Positions 23,416-34,102 of a stretch of 64,000 nt of DNA are shown here, piece by piece. The notes under the pieces are model-generated. The model saw only the letters and a program-made list of their open reading frames with translations, was not told the origin of the DNA and did not search any database. The stretch lies in contig JBAJFG010000074.1 in the NCBI GenBank assembly GCA_037903475.1, forward strand, positions 248,001-312,000, read 5' to 3'. Position 1 is the first letter of the stretch, and each line of letters starts with the position of its first letter. A program made the position numbers and the translations under genes. This DNA comes from Ancylostoma caninum. Taxonomy: Eukaryota; Nematoda; Chromadorea; Rhabditida; Ancylostomatidae.

Positions 23416-26400
23416 ATGGCTCTCAAGCACATGAAAACGTCGACAGGATTTGCAATACTATTGAACCTTCTCCCCCTTGTTCACACAGGTATCTGAATGT
23501 ATATTTAAGAGATACACGCTCTTAGTTAGCGCCGTTGATATGAGCTACATTGTGGCGAGGACAAGTGGGTGTCTAGTTAAAAAAGTGTTTCTTGAGAGTT
23601 TATTGGGAACATTTAACGAATGTCCTCGTCAGTTCAAACTTAGAAGGGTTCCCCTCAGTCAGACTAAGCCACATACAGTTCTTCTAAGAAAAATAGACGG
23701 ATCTTGTGATCGCACAAAGGTGGTGCAAGTTGAACGACGGACGAGGAGAGCGTGACGCAGGAGCAGTCCGTTTATCTTTTAACAAGCACTGTACTGTACT
23801 GAAAGTGTCCACCAATTCACATCCCTTAGCGTTCCGTGAGTTGGACCATACCCACTGGCGATAGTAGAGCAAGAAAGTCCAAAATCCAAAAAAAATCGGA
23901 GCATGCACGATCTTCTATGCAAAAAATATAGGAGGGGTTTTCCTAGATGCTCATATCTGTGCAACAGATACCTACTTCAAAGTAGTAAATGCCAAGAGTA
24001 TCTGTATATATGTGTTATTAGAAGCATGACCTAGCTGTTTACTAATGCCTGTCATAAACAATGCTATCTATCCATGACTGCTTAGAACATTTACGGGACA
24101 TATGTATTCGATTATATGTTTCTGCGCAAGCCAGGTTGGTAGTTGGAATAGTTTATCGTGAGGGCCTGAGTTTCGACGATGAAGTCTTCTTCAGAGGCCT
24201 GAAAGTGGTAAAAAGCTGTTTCATGCCCTGAACCGCCAAAAACCTCATCGTTCCCGGTAAGTCTACCGACATCGTCCCGACCAAATCTAGCAGTCTCCGA
24301 GCAAAAATGTACAACGTACCATTATTTCCACTGATTACGAGGGTGTCGTCCGCAACGAATGGTTCCTCTCGTGTAAGCTCAATATGCTGTGACTATTGAT
24401 TTAGGATGTTGAAGCACTCGTCCATTTTGGACTGGGTTGAAGTAACGATGCAACAGTCATCTATATACCGATAGTACATCAAGGGTAAACGTGCCAATAC
24501 CGCTTCCTGTATTCTGCCCATAAAACAAACGGCAAGAATTGGGGCTGAACGTTGACCCATAGCAATCTCTTGTATCTGTTGAAAGCACTATCCGGACCAC
24601 TTAAAAACATTGCAGTTCGGGCATTCCTTGATCGATGTAATCGTGCGAACTCAATCCGTACACCTCAATAACTGGAGCATGCATCTCCAACATGTTTTAT
24701 ATCGCTTGTAACGCGGCGCTATTGTGGACATGTGTGTACAAGGAAATCACATCGAACGATACAATGACATATTTGAGATCGAAATTTGTTTTGCGCTGAT
24801 GATAAAGGAATTGGCACGTGTATGATGAGTGAGAGAGCACCTTTGATGACAACCGGAGTAAAATTTTGTCAGGAACCATGAAATATGGTTGGTTGGACCA
24901 CCTCTGCAACTTATCGTAGGCCTGATGTCGAAGGTGATAGCGGACATAGATAGCGTAACTACGGAGAGAGTTTATGGGTTTTCAGAAGGTTGCAAAAAAC
25001 AGGACATCTCTGACTGTCAACCTTGTGGCGACAAATCGTTCGTCGAGGGTTGCTCACTTTTCAGTTTGCACTCGTAGGTCATTCAATTGCCTATGCGATT
25101 GCGCCACAAATCAAATTACACGAATCATCTTATCGGAAGGCTAATTCAAAGTAATATGGTATCCCGAGGCTAGCTCTGCAAATATCATATTGCACGCGAG
25201 ATCCGCACTTCCAACAGTCGCTAATATAGCGCCACTGTATGCAATATGTTCCCAACAGCCAGATATGATCGCAACGACGTGGTAGATTTGCCGGGAGCGA
25301 AGAGGCATTTGGTGGTTCAGAGCAAATAGCTACTCACCACTTTTAAGCCTCTGAAGAAGACGTCACGGTAGAAACGTCGGGCCCTCACAGTGAACTATAC
25401 CACTACCAACCTGGCAGGCGCAGAAGCAAATTATCGAATACATCAAATATGCCCAAGTTTAAACATCAGAGAACATGGAGATAATTTCCACGACAGTTGC
25501 GTACTAGTTAAATAAGGTTGACATTGTTAGAATTAATAACAAGGTGGTCTACGATTTATTGAGACAATTTCGGAGACAATCGTCTAGCAGTTAAATAAGG
25601 TTGATATTCCAATATCGAGCTGTCGTGAAGCCTCATATGGTGGTATCTTTCTTATCAGTGTTCAATGAGAGCTTTGTGTTAGTATTTTATTCGAGTAAGA
25701 TTTCGGCGCTTAGCGCCTTTCACATCTGCTCCTCTTAACCTCTTATTCGGTTGGTCATACATGTAACAGTTGTTGACATGTGTTGCACTGGCACTGCATA
25801 CAGTATGTATTAAGGTCTGACGAAGGCGCTAAGCGCCAAAAGGTTACTCGAATAAAATACTAACACAGAACCTCTCATCGAACACTGATAAGGAAGGTTG
25901 GTATTGTTAGAATTATTATGCGTGATTCTTGTGCCTTAGAGGTTCTATCGCCGTCCTCAGAGGCCTGCAAAGAGGTTTGGCTTGAATAATCTGACCAAGC
26001 ACCTCTCCACACTGTGCTAGAATCTCGATGTCATTTCAAGCACAGAATTCAAAAATCACGCGGTACCGAAAACGTAGCTCACCCGCTGTTCCACCGGTAG
26101 TGCAGATGTTGTCGCATTTCACTGCCGAACTTCAAGAGCGAGTATTGCCATGTATTGACGCGAATGATGATAAACAGTACGCGAGATCTATACAGGCAGA
26201 ATCAGGCAGTTAATAGCTCACAATGTGGCACGAATGCCATGAAGTCATTCGTTACCGAGAGACACTCATTTTTGTTGTTCATTGGAGGATTTCGCACCGA
26301 GATCCAAAATGCCTCCAATGTCTTCCTGGCTGATATATCCTTGTCGTGAGCCAAAATCGTACACTTTACATCAAAGTCGTTTTCGCGATGTGATTCGTTC

Positions 26401-28440
26401 CTGTGCCTCCCAAGTTATGTTATTAAGCTTCCATGCCGTTTGCCCGCCAGATGTTCTTTGATCCTCACCCCCAAGGCTCTTCCTGTCTCTCCAATGTAAG
26501 GCGCGTTCCACGCCTAAGCACTCTATCTGATAAATAACTCCCGATCGTGCGCAGTCGCCTATTTTACCGTAAGGACAGACTATACACCTTGATGTGGTGC
26601 CTATCGTAGAGTCGATTTCGAACAAGCTGACTTTTGATGTTTTTATTCGGAATATTTACCAGTTTTACATCATGTAACTGTGCTTGGACAATACAGCGCC
26701 GAACAGCGGAATTTATAAGCAAATCAAAGTAACTCATAAGTTCCGCTGTTCGGCGCTGTATTGTTCAGGCACAGTTACATGATGTAAGACTGGTAAATAT
26801 TACCAATAAAAACATCAAAAGTCAGCTTGTTCGAAATCGACTCTACGATAGGCGCTGCATCTGTGAAAGGTGTATAGTCTTTCCTTACGGTAGAATAGGC
26901 GACTGCGCACGATCGGGTTCAATTTTGGCTCACGAAACGGATATATCAGCCAGGAAGACATTGGAGGCATTTTGGATCTCGGTGCGAAATCCTCCAATAA
27001 ACAACAAAAATGAGTGTCTCTCGGTAACAAATGACTTCATGGCATTCGTGCCACTTTGTGAGCTATTAACTGCCTGATTCTGCCTGTATAGATCTCGCGT
27101 ACTTTTTATCATCATTTGTGTCAATACATTGCATTACTCACTCTTAAAGTTCGGCAGTGAAGTGCGGCAACATCTGCACTACCGGTGGAACAGCGGGTGA
27201 GCTACGTTTCCGGTACTGCGTGGTTTCTGCATTCTGTGCTCGGAATGATATCGAGATTCTAGCACAGGATGGAGAGGTGCTTGGCGGGTTAGACGTCAGT
27301 TTTTTCAATGGTTAGAATTGATAATTATCAACATGCACTCTGAGCAATTGGAAGGGGGGTGGCGTAAAGCCAAGAGGCGTTACTGCCACACAAGTGTTCG
27401 ACGATTCAATGCCACTGTCGTGCATTCGTTATCTGAAAATCTGACAACGATTTTGTAACCATCTTATGTTTGGTTGTTCAGAAAGTTCTGACACGCTTTG
27501 TCGATTTCGGTGGGAACTACGGTAGGACCTACTCCATATCATTAGGCAAGTGGGTGGGCGATGGTCTCACCTAGTGATAGGAATTACACTGTCGACTAAG
27601 ATTACATTTTAGGGACGTTTTAAGATAAATTGAAGTAAAAGTCCTGATAGAACACAACACAACATCCACACCCACGTACGAACGCTTGTGTACGCCATAC
27701 GCTTTGTAATAGTTCATATTTTATGGCCAACTACATTGAGTGGTGTTATTGCACCGCTGGTAAGGGGAGCAGGTTCACATTACTCATTAACCAACAATGC
27801 TATTCAATTTAACGGATCAACGTTTAGGATAACCTGCATCAACGAGGGTAATTGGTGATCCGGCACGATCACCTTTTCCAGCATTGCAGTATCGACTAAA
27901 CTTCTCTGTAATTTGTCTTTACAGTGGGATTTTTCGAATCATTGTGCTCCACACCATTCTTCTTCGGTATTGGAAAAATGGAGGTATATTAAAAGATATC
28001 ATATCATGTTATATGTGTAATACTTGTGGTCCACATATGAGCGCTAACTTATAATTTCGTTGGACCTTATCTAGGGACTGCGATGCCACGTGATATATCC
28101 AATGTCCTCACTGGATGCGATAGAAGCTTTCGATATGTGTTCAAGAACCTCTCCCTATGAAGTTAAATCGTACACACATGGCTATTCTACGAAATGTACC
28201 TACGGTGATGATCCTACCATTCCATTTCAACCCGTTTGCATTTGTGTGTTGATGTTTTGCTTCATCGGCTTGCTTTCCTCCCTTTAGAGAAGACTTACAA
28301 GTGTGATGACGAAGAGATATCATTGGGCAACCAATGCTTCATGGTCAAAAACCTTTCAAAATTCTCTCCAGATGAGGCATGCGGCAAATCACACAAGCTA
28401 CACATCATTCAACACCGTGAAGAAGTAAAATGGGTCTCAG
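23416..28440 (+). CDS. secreted C-type-lectin-like protein, 5' part only
   Basis: Exons 23416-23488, 27925-27983, 28075-28204 and 28288-28440 agree in phase and give about 138 residues; the 3' end was not found. Exon 1 encodes a signal peptide (hydrophobic core FAILLNLLPLVHT) and sits 27 bases after the acceptor ending at 23388. Exons 2-3 form a cysteine module (FFESLCSTPFFFG, then AFDMCSRTSPYE, then STKCTY). Exon 4 resembles the first half of a nematode C-type lectin domain (YKCDDEEISLGNQCFM, then a WVS end). The second half with its WIGL and C-terminal cysteines is not visible. An open stretch at 28510-28673 is out of phase. Intron 1 is 4.4 kb and full of Penelope-like debris. Secreted nematode lectins of this type are often expanded; role unknown. 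It may be truncated. Confidence 0.55.
24171..24194 (-). ncRNA. hammerhead-like core, copy 2
   Basis: Minus strand: AGGCCT, CTGAAGA, stem GAC/GTC around TTCATC, then GAAAC and TCAGGCCC. All core purines of CUGANGA and GAAA are present, the cleavage triplet is CTC/TCA-like instead of GUC, and flanking AGGCC words can form stem I. It adjoins the Penelope-like RT remains. Confidence 0.45.
24230..24950 (-). pseudogene. Penelope-like retroelement reverse transcriptase fragment
   Basis: Frameshifted minus-strand pieces match Penelope-type RT. They include VIVSFDVISLYTHV (near 24750), AMGQRSAPILAVCFMG (near 24540) and the catalytic MYYRYIDDCCIV (near 24460), followed by a stop after ILNQ and the downstream TREEPFVADD. 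Several frameshifts and at least one stop show it is dead. It lies inside intron 1 of the lectin gene. Confidence 0.75.
25351..25378 (+). ncRNA. hammerhead-like core, copy 3
   Basis: Plus strand CTGAAGA at 25351-25357, then AGACGTCACGGTA, GAAACGTC at 25371-25378 and GGGCCC. The GAAAC and GUC cleavage triplet are intact and adjacent, as in minimal stem-III hammerheads of Penelope-like elements; stem II is weakened. Upstream GCCT can pair with GGGC for stem I. Confidence 0.45.
25656..25887. repeat. 232-bp inverted repeat with CTGACGA/GGCGC motif
   Basis: CAGTGTTCAATGAGAG at the left and CTCTCATCGAACACTG at the right are inverted, with further pairing of GTTAGTATTTTATTCGAGTA. The right arm contains a hammerhead-like core; the left arm contains the complementary GAAA/stem II but has lost CTGANGA. 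Probably a Penelope-like terminal piece. Confidence 0.55.
25817..25841 (+). ncRNA. hammerhead-like core, copy 4 (G12 mutated)
   Basis: CTGACGA at 25817-25823, perfect stem GGCGC/GCGCC with loop TAA, then AAAAG where GAAA is expected. The single G-to-A change at a catalytic position should inactivate it. Confidence 0.4.
25985..27300. repeat. 1.3-kb head-to-head palindrome of Penelope-like copies
   Basis: Two inverted arms meet near 26720, where AGTTCCGCTGTTCGGCGCTG and its complement flank a ~35-bp spacer. Outer arms match too, for example GCTCACCCGCTGTTCCACCGG (26079) against the inverted sequence near 27190, and AAAATGCCTCCAATGTCTTC (26308) inverted near 26965. The left arm holds about 280 bp more (the GIY-YIG fragment) than the right. 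Confidence 0.65.
26371..26640 (-). pseudogene. Penelope-like GIY-YIG endonuclease fragment
   Basis: Minus-strand reading ...SRCIVCPYGKIGDCARSG, then VIYQIECLG, then RDRKSLG, resembles the cysteine-rich linker and GIY-YIG nuclease of Penelope-like elements (usual form VYKI.C..C...YIGET.R.L). The YIG half is degraded and no RT is in frame with it. It is in the left arm of the palindrome; the RT fragment at 24.2-24.9 kb is from another copy, since the order on this strand is wrong for one element. Confidence 0.6.
27340..27924. other. lectin intron 1, non-repeat remainder
   Basis: AT-rich sequence without recognised features, leading into the acceptor TTTACAG at 27924. Confidence 0.4.
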
Positions 28441-29429
28441 GTAAGATCCGAACAAAGTGTTTAAGTGACTTAACAAAACTAGAGTAGAACAGAGAAAAAT
28501 GAGAAGCATACGCATTTCCCATAATTTTCCATGTAGTTCGTTCCTCGCACCTCCTTTGAACGGCCGTCCGGGATTTGTATTCAGAATGAAGAAGCTCTCG
28601 AGATACAGAGCTCGCCTTAGTATGGATATTCCAGTGGCACAATCTAGACATGACCTTCTCAATGACACTAATTGATTAGCGATTCACCCGAGCTATAGCG
28701 AATTTTGATCAGAACCCGGGTCGAAATTTCATAGTTCACAAAGACTCCCCTCTTTCCAAAATACGTTCTTTTTTTTGAATTTCTACCTGTTCCTGTTTTG
28801 TTCGAATGTTCACTTCACTCTGCAATTATGGAAAACCTTTGAATGCACGAAATAAGTGAACAAATAACAAGTTCAAAAGCGACCTCGGTATGCAATGACC
28901 GATAGCTATCGGAGCATCAATAAACCACATCCACCACCCCACATCCTCCCCCTCCCCCTCCTCCATGCTCCACAGCTCCCAACGAATGCTGATGCTGAAT
29001 CAGGTGTGACCAATGAAATGTTACGATCCCATCGCCAGTTCTTGATTTAGGCGCGGATGCCACCCCGGTCCACCTCGACAAGCCCCGCCTTTGCATATGT
29101 GAGGGGAAGGGGGTGTACACACAGACGGTAAAATGTGGGAGCGGAGCTAGTGGGCGGAGCCAGTCGGAGCAATGAAATTTCTTAATAATGAATTTCCGTG
29201 AGCTGACAAAATTTATGCTTCTCGTGAGTTTTCCTCATCATCCAGACTCTAACAAGATCCTCCATTTGTGAACAGCAAAAGAGTGCATGATGCTGGAACC
29301 TCGTAGTCCCGCTCTCGCTCCTCCCAGAGGATCTCTAAAATTTGCGGCTTGAAAACGGGTTTTTTGGCAGTTTTGCGCAGAATCTCGTGTACCATTGCGA
29401 TCAACAGCTCCTGAAGATTCTTTTCATGC
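28441..29429. other. region after last visible lectin exon, no gene recognised
   Basis: An open frame at about 28510-28673 ends LLNDTN-stop but does not match the phase of the exon at 28440 and has no lectin residues. A C-rich stretch lies at 28926-28962. Nothing else was recognised. Confidence 0.4.
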
Positions 29430-30030
29430 AAATACCAGCATGATCGTCCGGCTAATGCCGGACTCTCAGGCTTCTTTTCGTGCTAGCTTCGCTCACGTTG
29501 CTAAGGTGTGAGATCTTCACACAACGCGCATTTACCAGCACTACTGTTTTTCGCACTCTCCAGGCGCGAGACCCCTTTTCCGCAGCTGTGCAATAGTAAG
29601 GCGATCTTTCTTACTTCTTTGTAAAGAAGCCGGCGAACTCTATTTCCACCATTTCCTCAGCGCTGTTCTCACAATGCCGTCACCTTCTTCACCATTAGTA
29701 AACACCATTCTCTGCAACTTCCCCACTACGGGGTGTCGGCGTACCCCATCTCAGCAGTGGACCTGACGGTTAACGTTTTCCATATTACAAAGCACCGCGA
29801 CATCTCGGTGGACCCGTTGCATCTTCACAACATCCTGACTCAGCCAACCCTATCACACCACTGTGGACCCGGCTGGTGTCGTCTTTCTCGCTGGTGACTG
29901 CATGCCCATTCTCACACAGCTGTAGACCCTAGTACGCTCTCCCTAGCACTTTCCACCTTGAATAGCACCGCTGCCGTTCCTACCATCCTTGCTCCTTCCC
30001 GTCTATATGGCTCCTCCCTTCTCTCTTAAA
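29430..30030. repeat. dispersed repeat with ~60-bp minisatellite (locus 2)
   Basis: Begins GATCGTCCGGCTAATGCCGG and ends AAACATGCCCACC like the locus at 21190-21650. In between are degenerate units around GTGGACCTG, GTGGACCCG and GTAGACCC spaced at roughly 60 bp or multiples. Confidence 0.5.
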
Positions 30031-30394
30031 CATGCCCACCCGCTCAGAAACTTGGGGCGGATCGGCTGGGGAATCACCGGGTCAGGGGCCGGTCGGCAAT
30101 GGTAGAGCGGGTGGCCGTTGGTGGGCCTCCGCTCAGCCGGAAATCTCCATATAGAGCGGGAACAACCACTACTGCTCCAAATCAAGTGCTCAAGGCAACG
30201 TGATCCAAGATTATCCGTCAATTGGCCGCAGGCAGCGTGAATACCTCTGACAGCTCGGTCTGCTGGTACGCACAGAAAAGCCTTGGACTCGACGCAGCTG
30301 TGGATTTGCAGTGATATAAGGACAAAACAAGTCAGCAAATTCTCATCAGAAATAGGAAAAGATGGATCTTTGCAAAGTCCCTACATGTTCTCGT

Positions 30395-30540
30395 TATGCT
30401 AACTTTCTTCTACTATAGAGTGGATTCGATCCAACTTGAGTGTTGCTCCTGGATGTTTGAGAGTCTGCGGCTTCATCTACTCGGCAATCCGTGCTTCTAA
30501 TCTGCTTCACTCGGCTGCTGCCTCCATTGTCTATCATTTC
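30395..30540 (-). repeat. tRNA-derived repeat, copy C
   Basis: Minus strand: GATTGCCGAGTAGATGAAGC (A-box region), then GTTGGATCGAATCC (B box), then a tail TAGAAGAAAGTTAGCA. Same family as 32835-32940 and 56420-56530. Confidence 0.5.
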
Positions 30541-30569
30541 TTTCCTATCACCAACCAACCCTTCCAACC

Positions 30570-30745
30570 GGGACGGCCGGAAGGCTGGCCGGTGATGGAT
30601 TGCTGTCCAGCCGGTAGATGGAGATGGTCGACGGTTCGGCCGGTAGTAAGCATCCGTACGGCCGGTCGTAGGTGTGGTAGGGCGGCAAGTGATGGGCTGC
30701 AGCCCGGCCGGTAGACGTTGATGGGCCGGGCGGGCCGGTGCAAGT
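30570..30745. repeat. GC-rich degenerate tandem repeat (GGCCGGTAG units)
   Basis: GGCCGGTAG or GCCGGTAG recurs at intervals of about 35-45 bp, on one strand. Open frames across it on both strands are a by-product of base composition. Confidence 0.5.
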
Positions 30746-30892
30746 ATATGCGTGTCTTTTATACGACCTGATAAACAGAGAACAATGAACTCCAAGAACC
30801 CACTCATTTCCATTATGATTTAATCAACAGTAGGTCTTCCAAGCGACGAAAAGTGGGCCAAGCGCTACGCTGAACATTCTGATATACATATA

Positions 30893-31161
30893 GTAGGCGG
30901 CAATGGCGGTGGCCCATCTGCGGCCTCGAGAAGGACGCCGCGCAACCGCACCGCGCGCGGTGGGATCAGTGTCGTCTGCCGTCGGAATGCTACTTCTAAG
31001 CTTTTTTCTTCCCGATTTGGGCAAAAATCCTTGAAATCGGGTAGAAAAGCTGCTAGAAATAGCATAACAGCAGCAGAAAACATCGGCTACGGCACGCGCG
31101 GTGCGGTCGCGCGACGTCCTTCTCGAGGCCGCAAATGGGCCACCGCCATTGCCGTCCACTG
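30893..31161. mobile_element. MITE, TACAGTGGACGGCAATGGCG family, copy 1
   Basis: Inverted ends GGCAATGGCGGTGGCCCATC (30900) and its complement ending near 31158 contain GCGGCCTCGAGAAGGACG. The second copy at 51211-51472 has the same ends and TA flanks. Non-coding. Confidence 0.6.
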
Positions 31162-32149
31162 TAGTTAGACTTTTCTGGTAGTGACTGGTTCTCTTGCACG
31201 CACACACACGCACACAACATGCCAATTAATACCAACTATGATGTTCACCTTAAAAGCAATTCTGAGATGATACTCTGAGGTCGTAGTAAACCTACTGAAA
31301 CTGTCAGTTAACGAAGAACGTTAACTGGCAGCTAACTCCCAGCTTACGGGGAACTGCGGAAGAGTGGTGTAAGCTTCATTGGCCCGAACATGGTTCTCTA
31401 AGTACGATGCTTAAAAACTATGACGAAACGGGGACCATTCCTACAGGTAAACTCACAGTTCGAACTCGAACTATGAGCTCATTGTCACGTTGAACTTGCT
31501 GCCAGTATGAAACGACGAGGACGCGGTGAGCGAAAGTGTGCGGCGCGCGAGACGCAGACGGCGATCTCGTCGTTTCGCGAAAAGAGTTCTTTTTGCTCAT
31601 GGTCCGGGTTCATCGTTGTAGCCAGTCGAACGTGCATTGACTCCTTTCTGGTGAAGACACATTTCCGGGTACACCCAGCTGATCGATGTTCCCACTGTCT
31701 CGATCACCATGACCTTCCTTCGGAGATCATCGGTGACTCCAATCTCCTGGTGGCTGATTCCGACAACTGAGTCCTACTCCTTTCTCAATTAAATCCCACA
31801 TATTTTATGGGCGTGGAACTACATCTCTGAGCTTAATGCATCAAAGTTAGGTTATGCGGGAAGAGATTCACTGGCCGCTTGGGGTATAATGGTCAAATAA
31901 GGTTCCGTTTGCACTCGAATCCATGGTTCAGAGCTATGTCGGCATACTCCGAGGACAACGAGTATCCCATCTGTGAAGGTTCAAAACCTCTAAGAGTTTG
32001 AAGATTTCATCCAAAGACCACAGTTGTCAGTTAGCTCCTAGCTAGTTCATGGTTGCGAACCAAAGCTGGCAGTTCACTGCGACCTTCTGCTCATCGTTTC
32101 ACCGCCGTTCCGGGAGGTTTACTACCACCCCTGGTGTTCCTTGGCGATA

Positions 32150-32345
32150 CATTTGGCGAGGTTTGTTTGGCATCCTCGCAGACGAGCTTGCCAACAACCT
32201 AAGGCAAACGAAGCTCGTCAAATGTATCGCCAAACCAGAAGTCCCGTAAAATGTATTGACAAACAAAACTCGTCAAATGTATCTCCACGCAAAACTTACC
32301 AATTGTATCGCCACCCGAATCTTGCCAATTGTATAGTCAAACAAT
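32150..32345. repeat. degenerate tandem repeat, ATGTATCGCCAAAC units
   Basis: Repeated words such as CTCGTCAAATGTATCGCC, TTGTATCGCC and AAATGTATTGAC at about 35-40-bp spacing. Related to the inverted array at 51655-51895. Confidence 0.5.
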
Positions 32346-32444
32346 AGAATTATCAACCGCGCAAAAACTTCGATATCATTAGGAATCTTGCCATGATACC
32401 AATCTTAGGAGTTCTCTGCTTCACCAGCCATTCGGACCGACACC

Positions 32445-32971
32445 GTCGACAATCTCAGACGATTTCAGGAGCAAATCCCCTCCCGACCCCCGACGAATCC
32501 CTGACGAAACGTTTGATTGAAGACCAATAGCGGACAAGCAGCGGGCGAAACCACGTGTGTTGCGGGCCAAACGCGCTGTCGGGCGAATCGCGGGCTGAAC
32601 GCAGAATCATTCGGGCTTAAGCACGACGTCGAGGTTCGGCCCGCTATGTGAAGAGTGTCGGGAATCGGCTCGCTTTTTGCGGCCACTGACCGCCGGCAAA
32701 TACCTCCAAAAAGCGGCTTGAACGACTAGATATTTCGGCTCAATAAGGAACTGGCGGCCTGGTCGGAATGTTTGGCTGGTGATTGTAGGGATGTAATAAA
32801 GGATGAGGACAACACCGGGATGGAAAAGATCAGTAGCATGGATGGCCTAGTGGATAAAGAAGCGGACTTTCAATCATTCATGAACAATGGTCAGATTGGT
32901 TCGAATCCGCTCAGAAATAGAAGAAACTAGCACTAAGAAAACATGGACAGACCCTGCATACAGCCAGTGCT
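32445..32971 (+). repeat. 530-bp dispersed repeat with tRNA-like boxes, copy A
   Basis: Matches 56040-56565 nearly throughout (for example TGCGGGCCAAACGCGCTGTC). Contains A-box word TGGCCTAGTGGATAAAG at 32844 and B box GGTTCGAATCC at 32898-32908. No intact tRNA fold. Truncated on the right by the element starting at 32972. Confidence 0.6.
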
Positions 32972-33029
32972 TTTACTCTGAACTTTCTGCCCGCGGTGGA
33001 TCCGCGGTACGCCCGAGGTGGAGCGTCGG

Positions 33030-33237
33030 TTCGCCACCGCGGGCATGTGCGGGTCCACCGCGGATGTACTGCGGCGCCACCGCGGGCATGTGCGGATCCA
33101 CCGCGGGCATGTGCGGATCCACCGGGGGCATGTGCGGATCCACCGTGGCCATGTGCGGGTCCACCGTGGGCATGTGCGGATCCACCGCGGGCTTGGGCGG
33201 GTCCACCGCGGGCATGTGCGGATCCACTGCGGACAGC
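33030..33237. repeat. 21-bp minisatellite (CCACCGCGGGCATGTGCGGAT), left array
   Basis: About nine units of a 21-bp repeat with few substitutions; the unit contains CCGCGGGCATGTGCGGA. Because 21 is a multiple of three, all frames are open on both strands, which is not evidence of coding. Confidence 0.8.
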
Positions 33238-34102
33238 GTGCAAATAAAATTCATGCCTTTCCCACCTTATCGAACGCATAGTATCAGTTGTAAAAAGGGT
33301 ATTAACAGAACCATAACATATGAATGAACTATAGCTTCACTTTATTCACTTCACTACATTACATAACTATTTCGTGGATTCTTCAAAGCTCTTCAATAGT
33401 AGGAACAGACATGTAAAAACACCGTAATTCATGAACGAGCTCTTCAATAAAAAGGAATCGAATGAGAATCGAATCAGCAAATTCGGAGGCGAGGTGGGAT
33501 TGAGATGGCAAGAAATAGATAACATGGCAAACATAGCGGATAAACACAAGAAAAAAATTAATCAGCACATAATGAGCGAGATTGGATGGAAATGGTAAGA
33601 AATGCATAAAATAGCAATTATGGGGTGTGGAGGCAACACAACAAAAAACCAGATGCAGTGCAAAAAAACAAAACAGAATTCTTCACTTCCAGAAGGGAAA
33701 AGCATTTCGTGAATGAAATGTAATAATAATACAGAAGTAAGCAAACATAAAGTATGGCAGGTAGAATATGTTGGATGAGGTGGTATCTCTCACTTAAGCG
33801 AAGAAGAAAATGAGTATTTTCAAAGCACCATAACTCATTCATGTTCCAACCTCCAACAGTTTGTTCAATAGTTTAACTTCGAAAATAAGCAGGCCATTGA
33901 CGAATTTGTGAACTAGATAGAAAGAAGGGAAAGTGGCAGTATTTTTCCTACCTCGGAAGAATCGTACCACAAATCCACATCCATCGTCGACAGATATTCT
34001 TTTCTCGGGATCCATCACCACCACCGATCATCACACACAGAGAAGATCTCGAGCTTTGCGGCTAAATTTCATCAAATTCAATAAAAGTTCCTAGTCAAAT
34101 TA

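Noticed and set aside
24230..26640. A single functional Penelope-like element
   Set aside because: The GIY-YIG fragment lies on the wrong side of the RT fragment for one element on this strand, and frameshifts and stops are present.
28510..28673. Terminal exon of the lectin gene ending LLNDTN
   Set aside because: Phase does not fit the exon ending at 28440, and lectin-domain residues are missing.
30394..30813. Long open frames on both strands
   Set aside because: High GC from GGCCGGTAG tandem repeats suppresses stops; repeats and a tRNA-derived element explain the region.
33030..33237. CRISPR-like regular repeat
   Set aside because: Units are directly tandem with no unique spacers, and the genome is eukaryotic.
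32887..33327. Several overlapping open frames with repeated CGS or PHMPAVD-like units
   Set aside because: They come from a 21-bp minisatellite (multiple of three, GC-rich). There is no start context or conserved protein.
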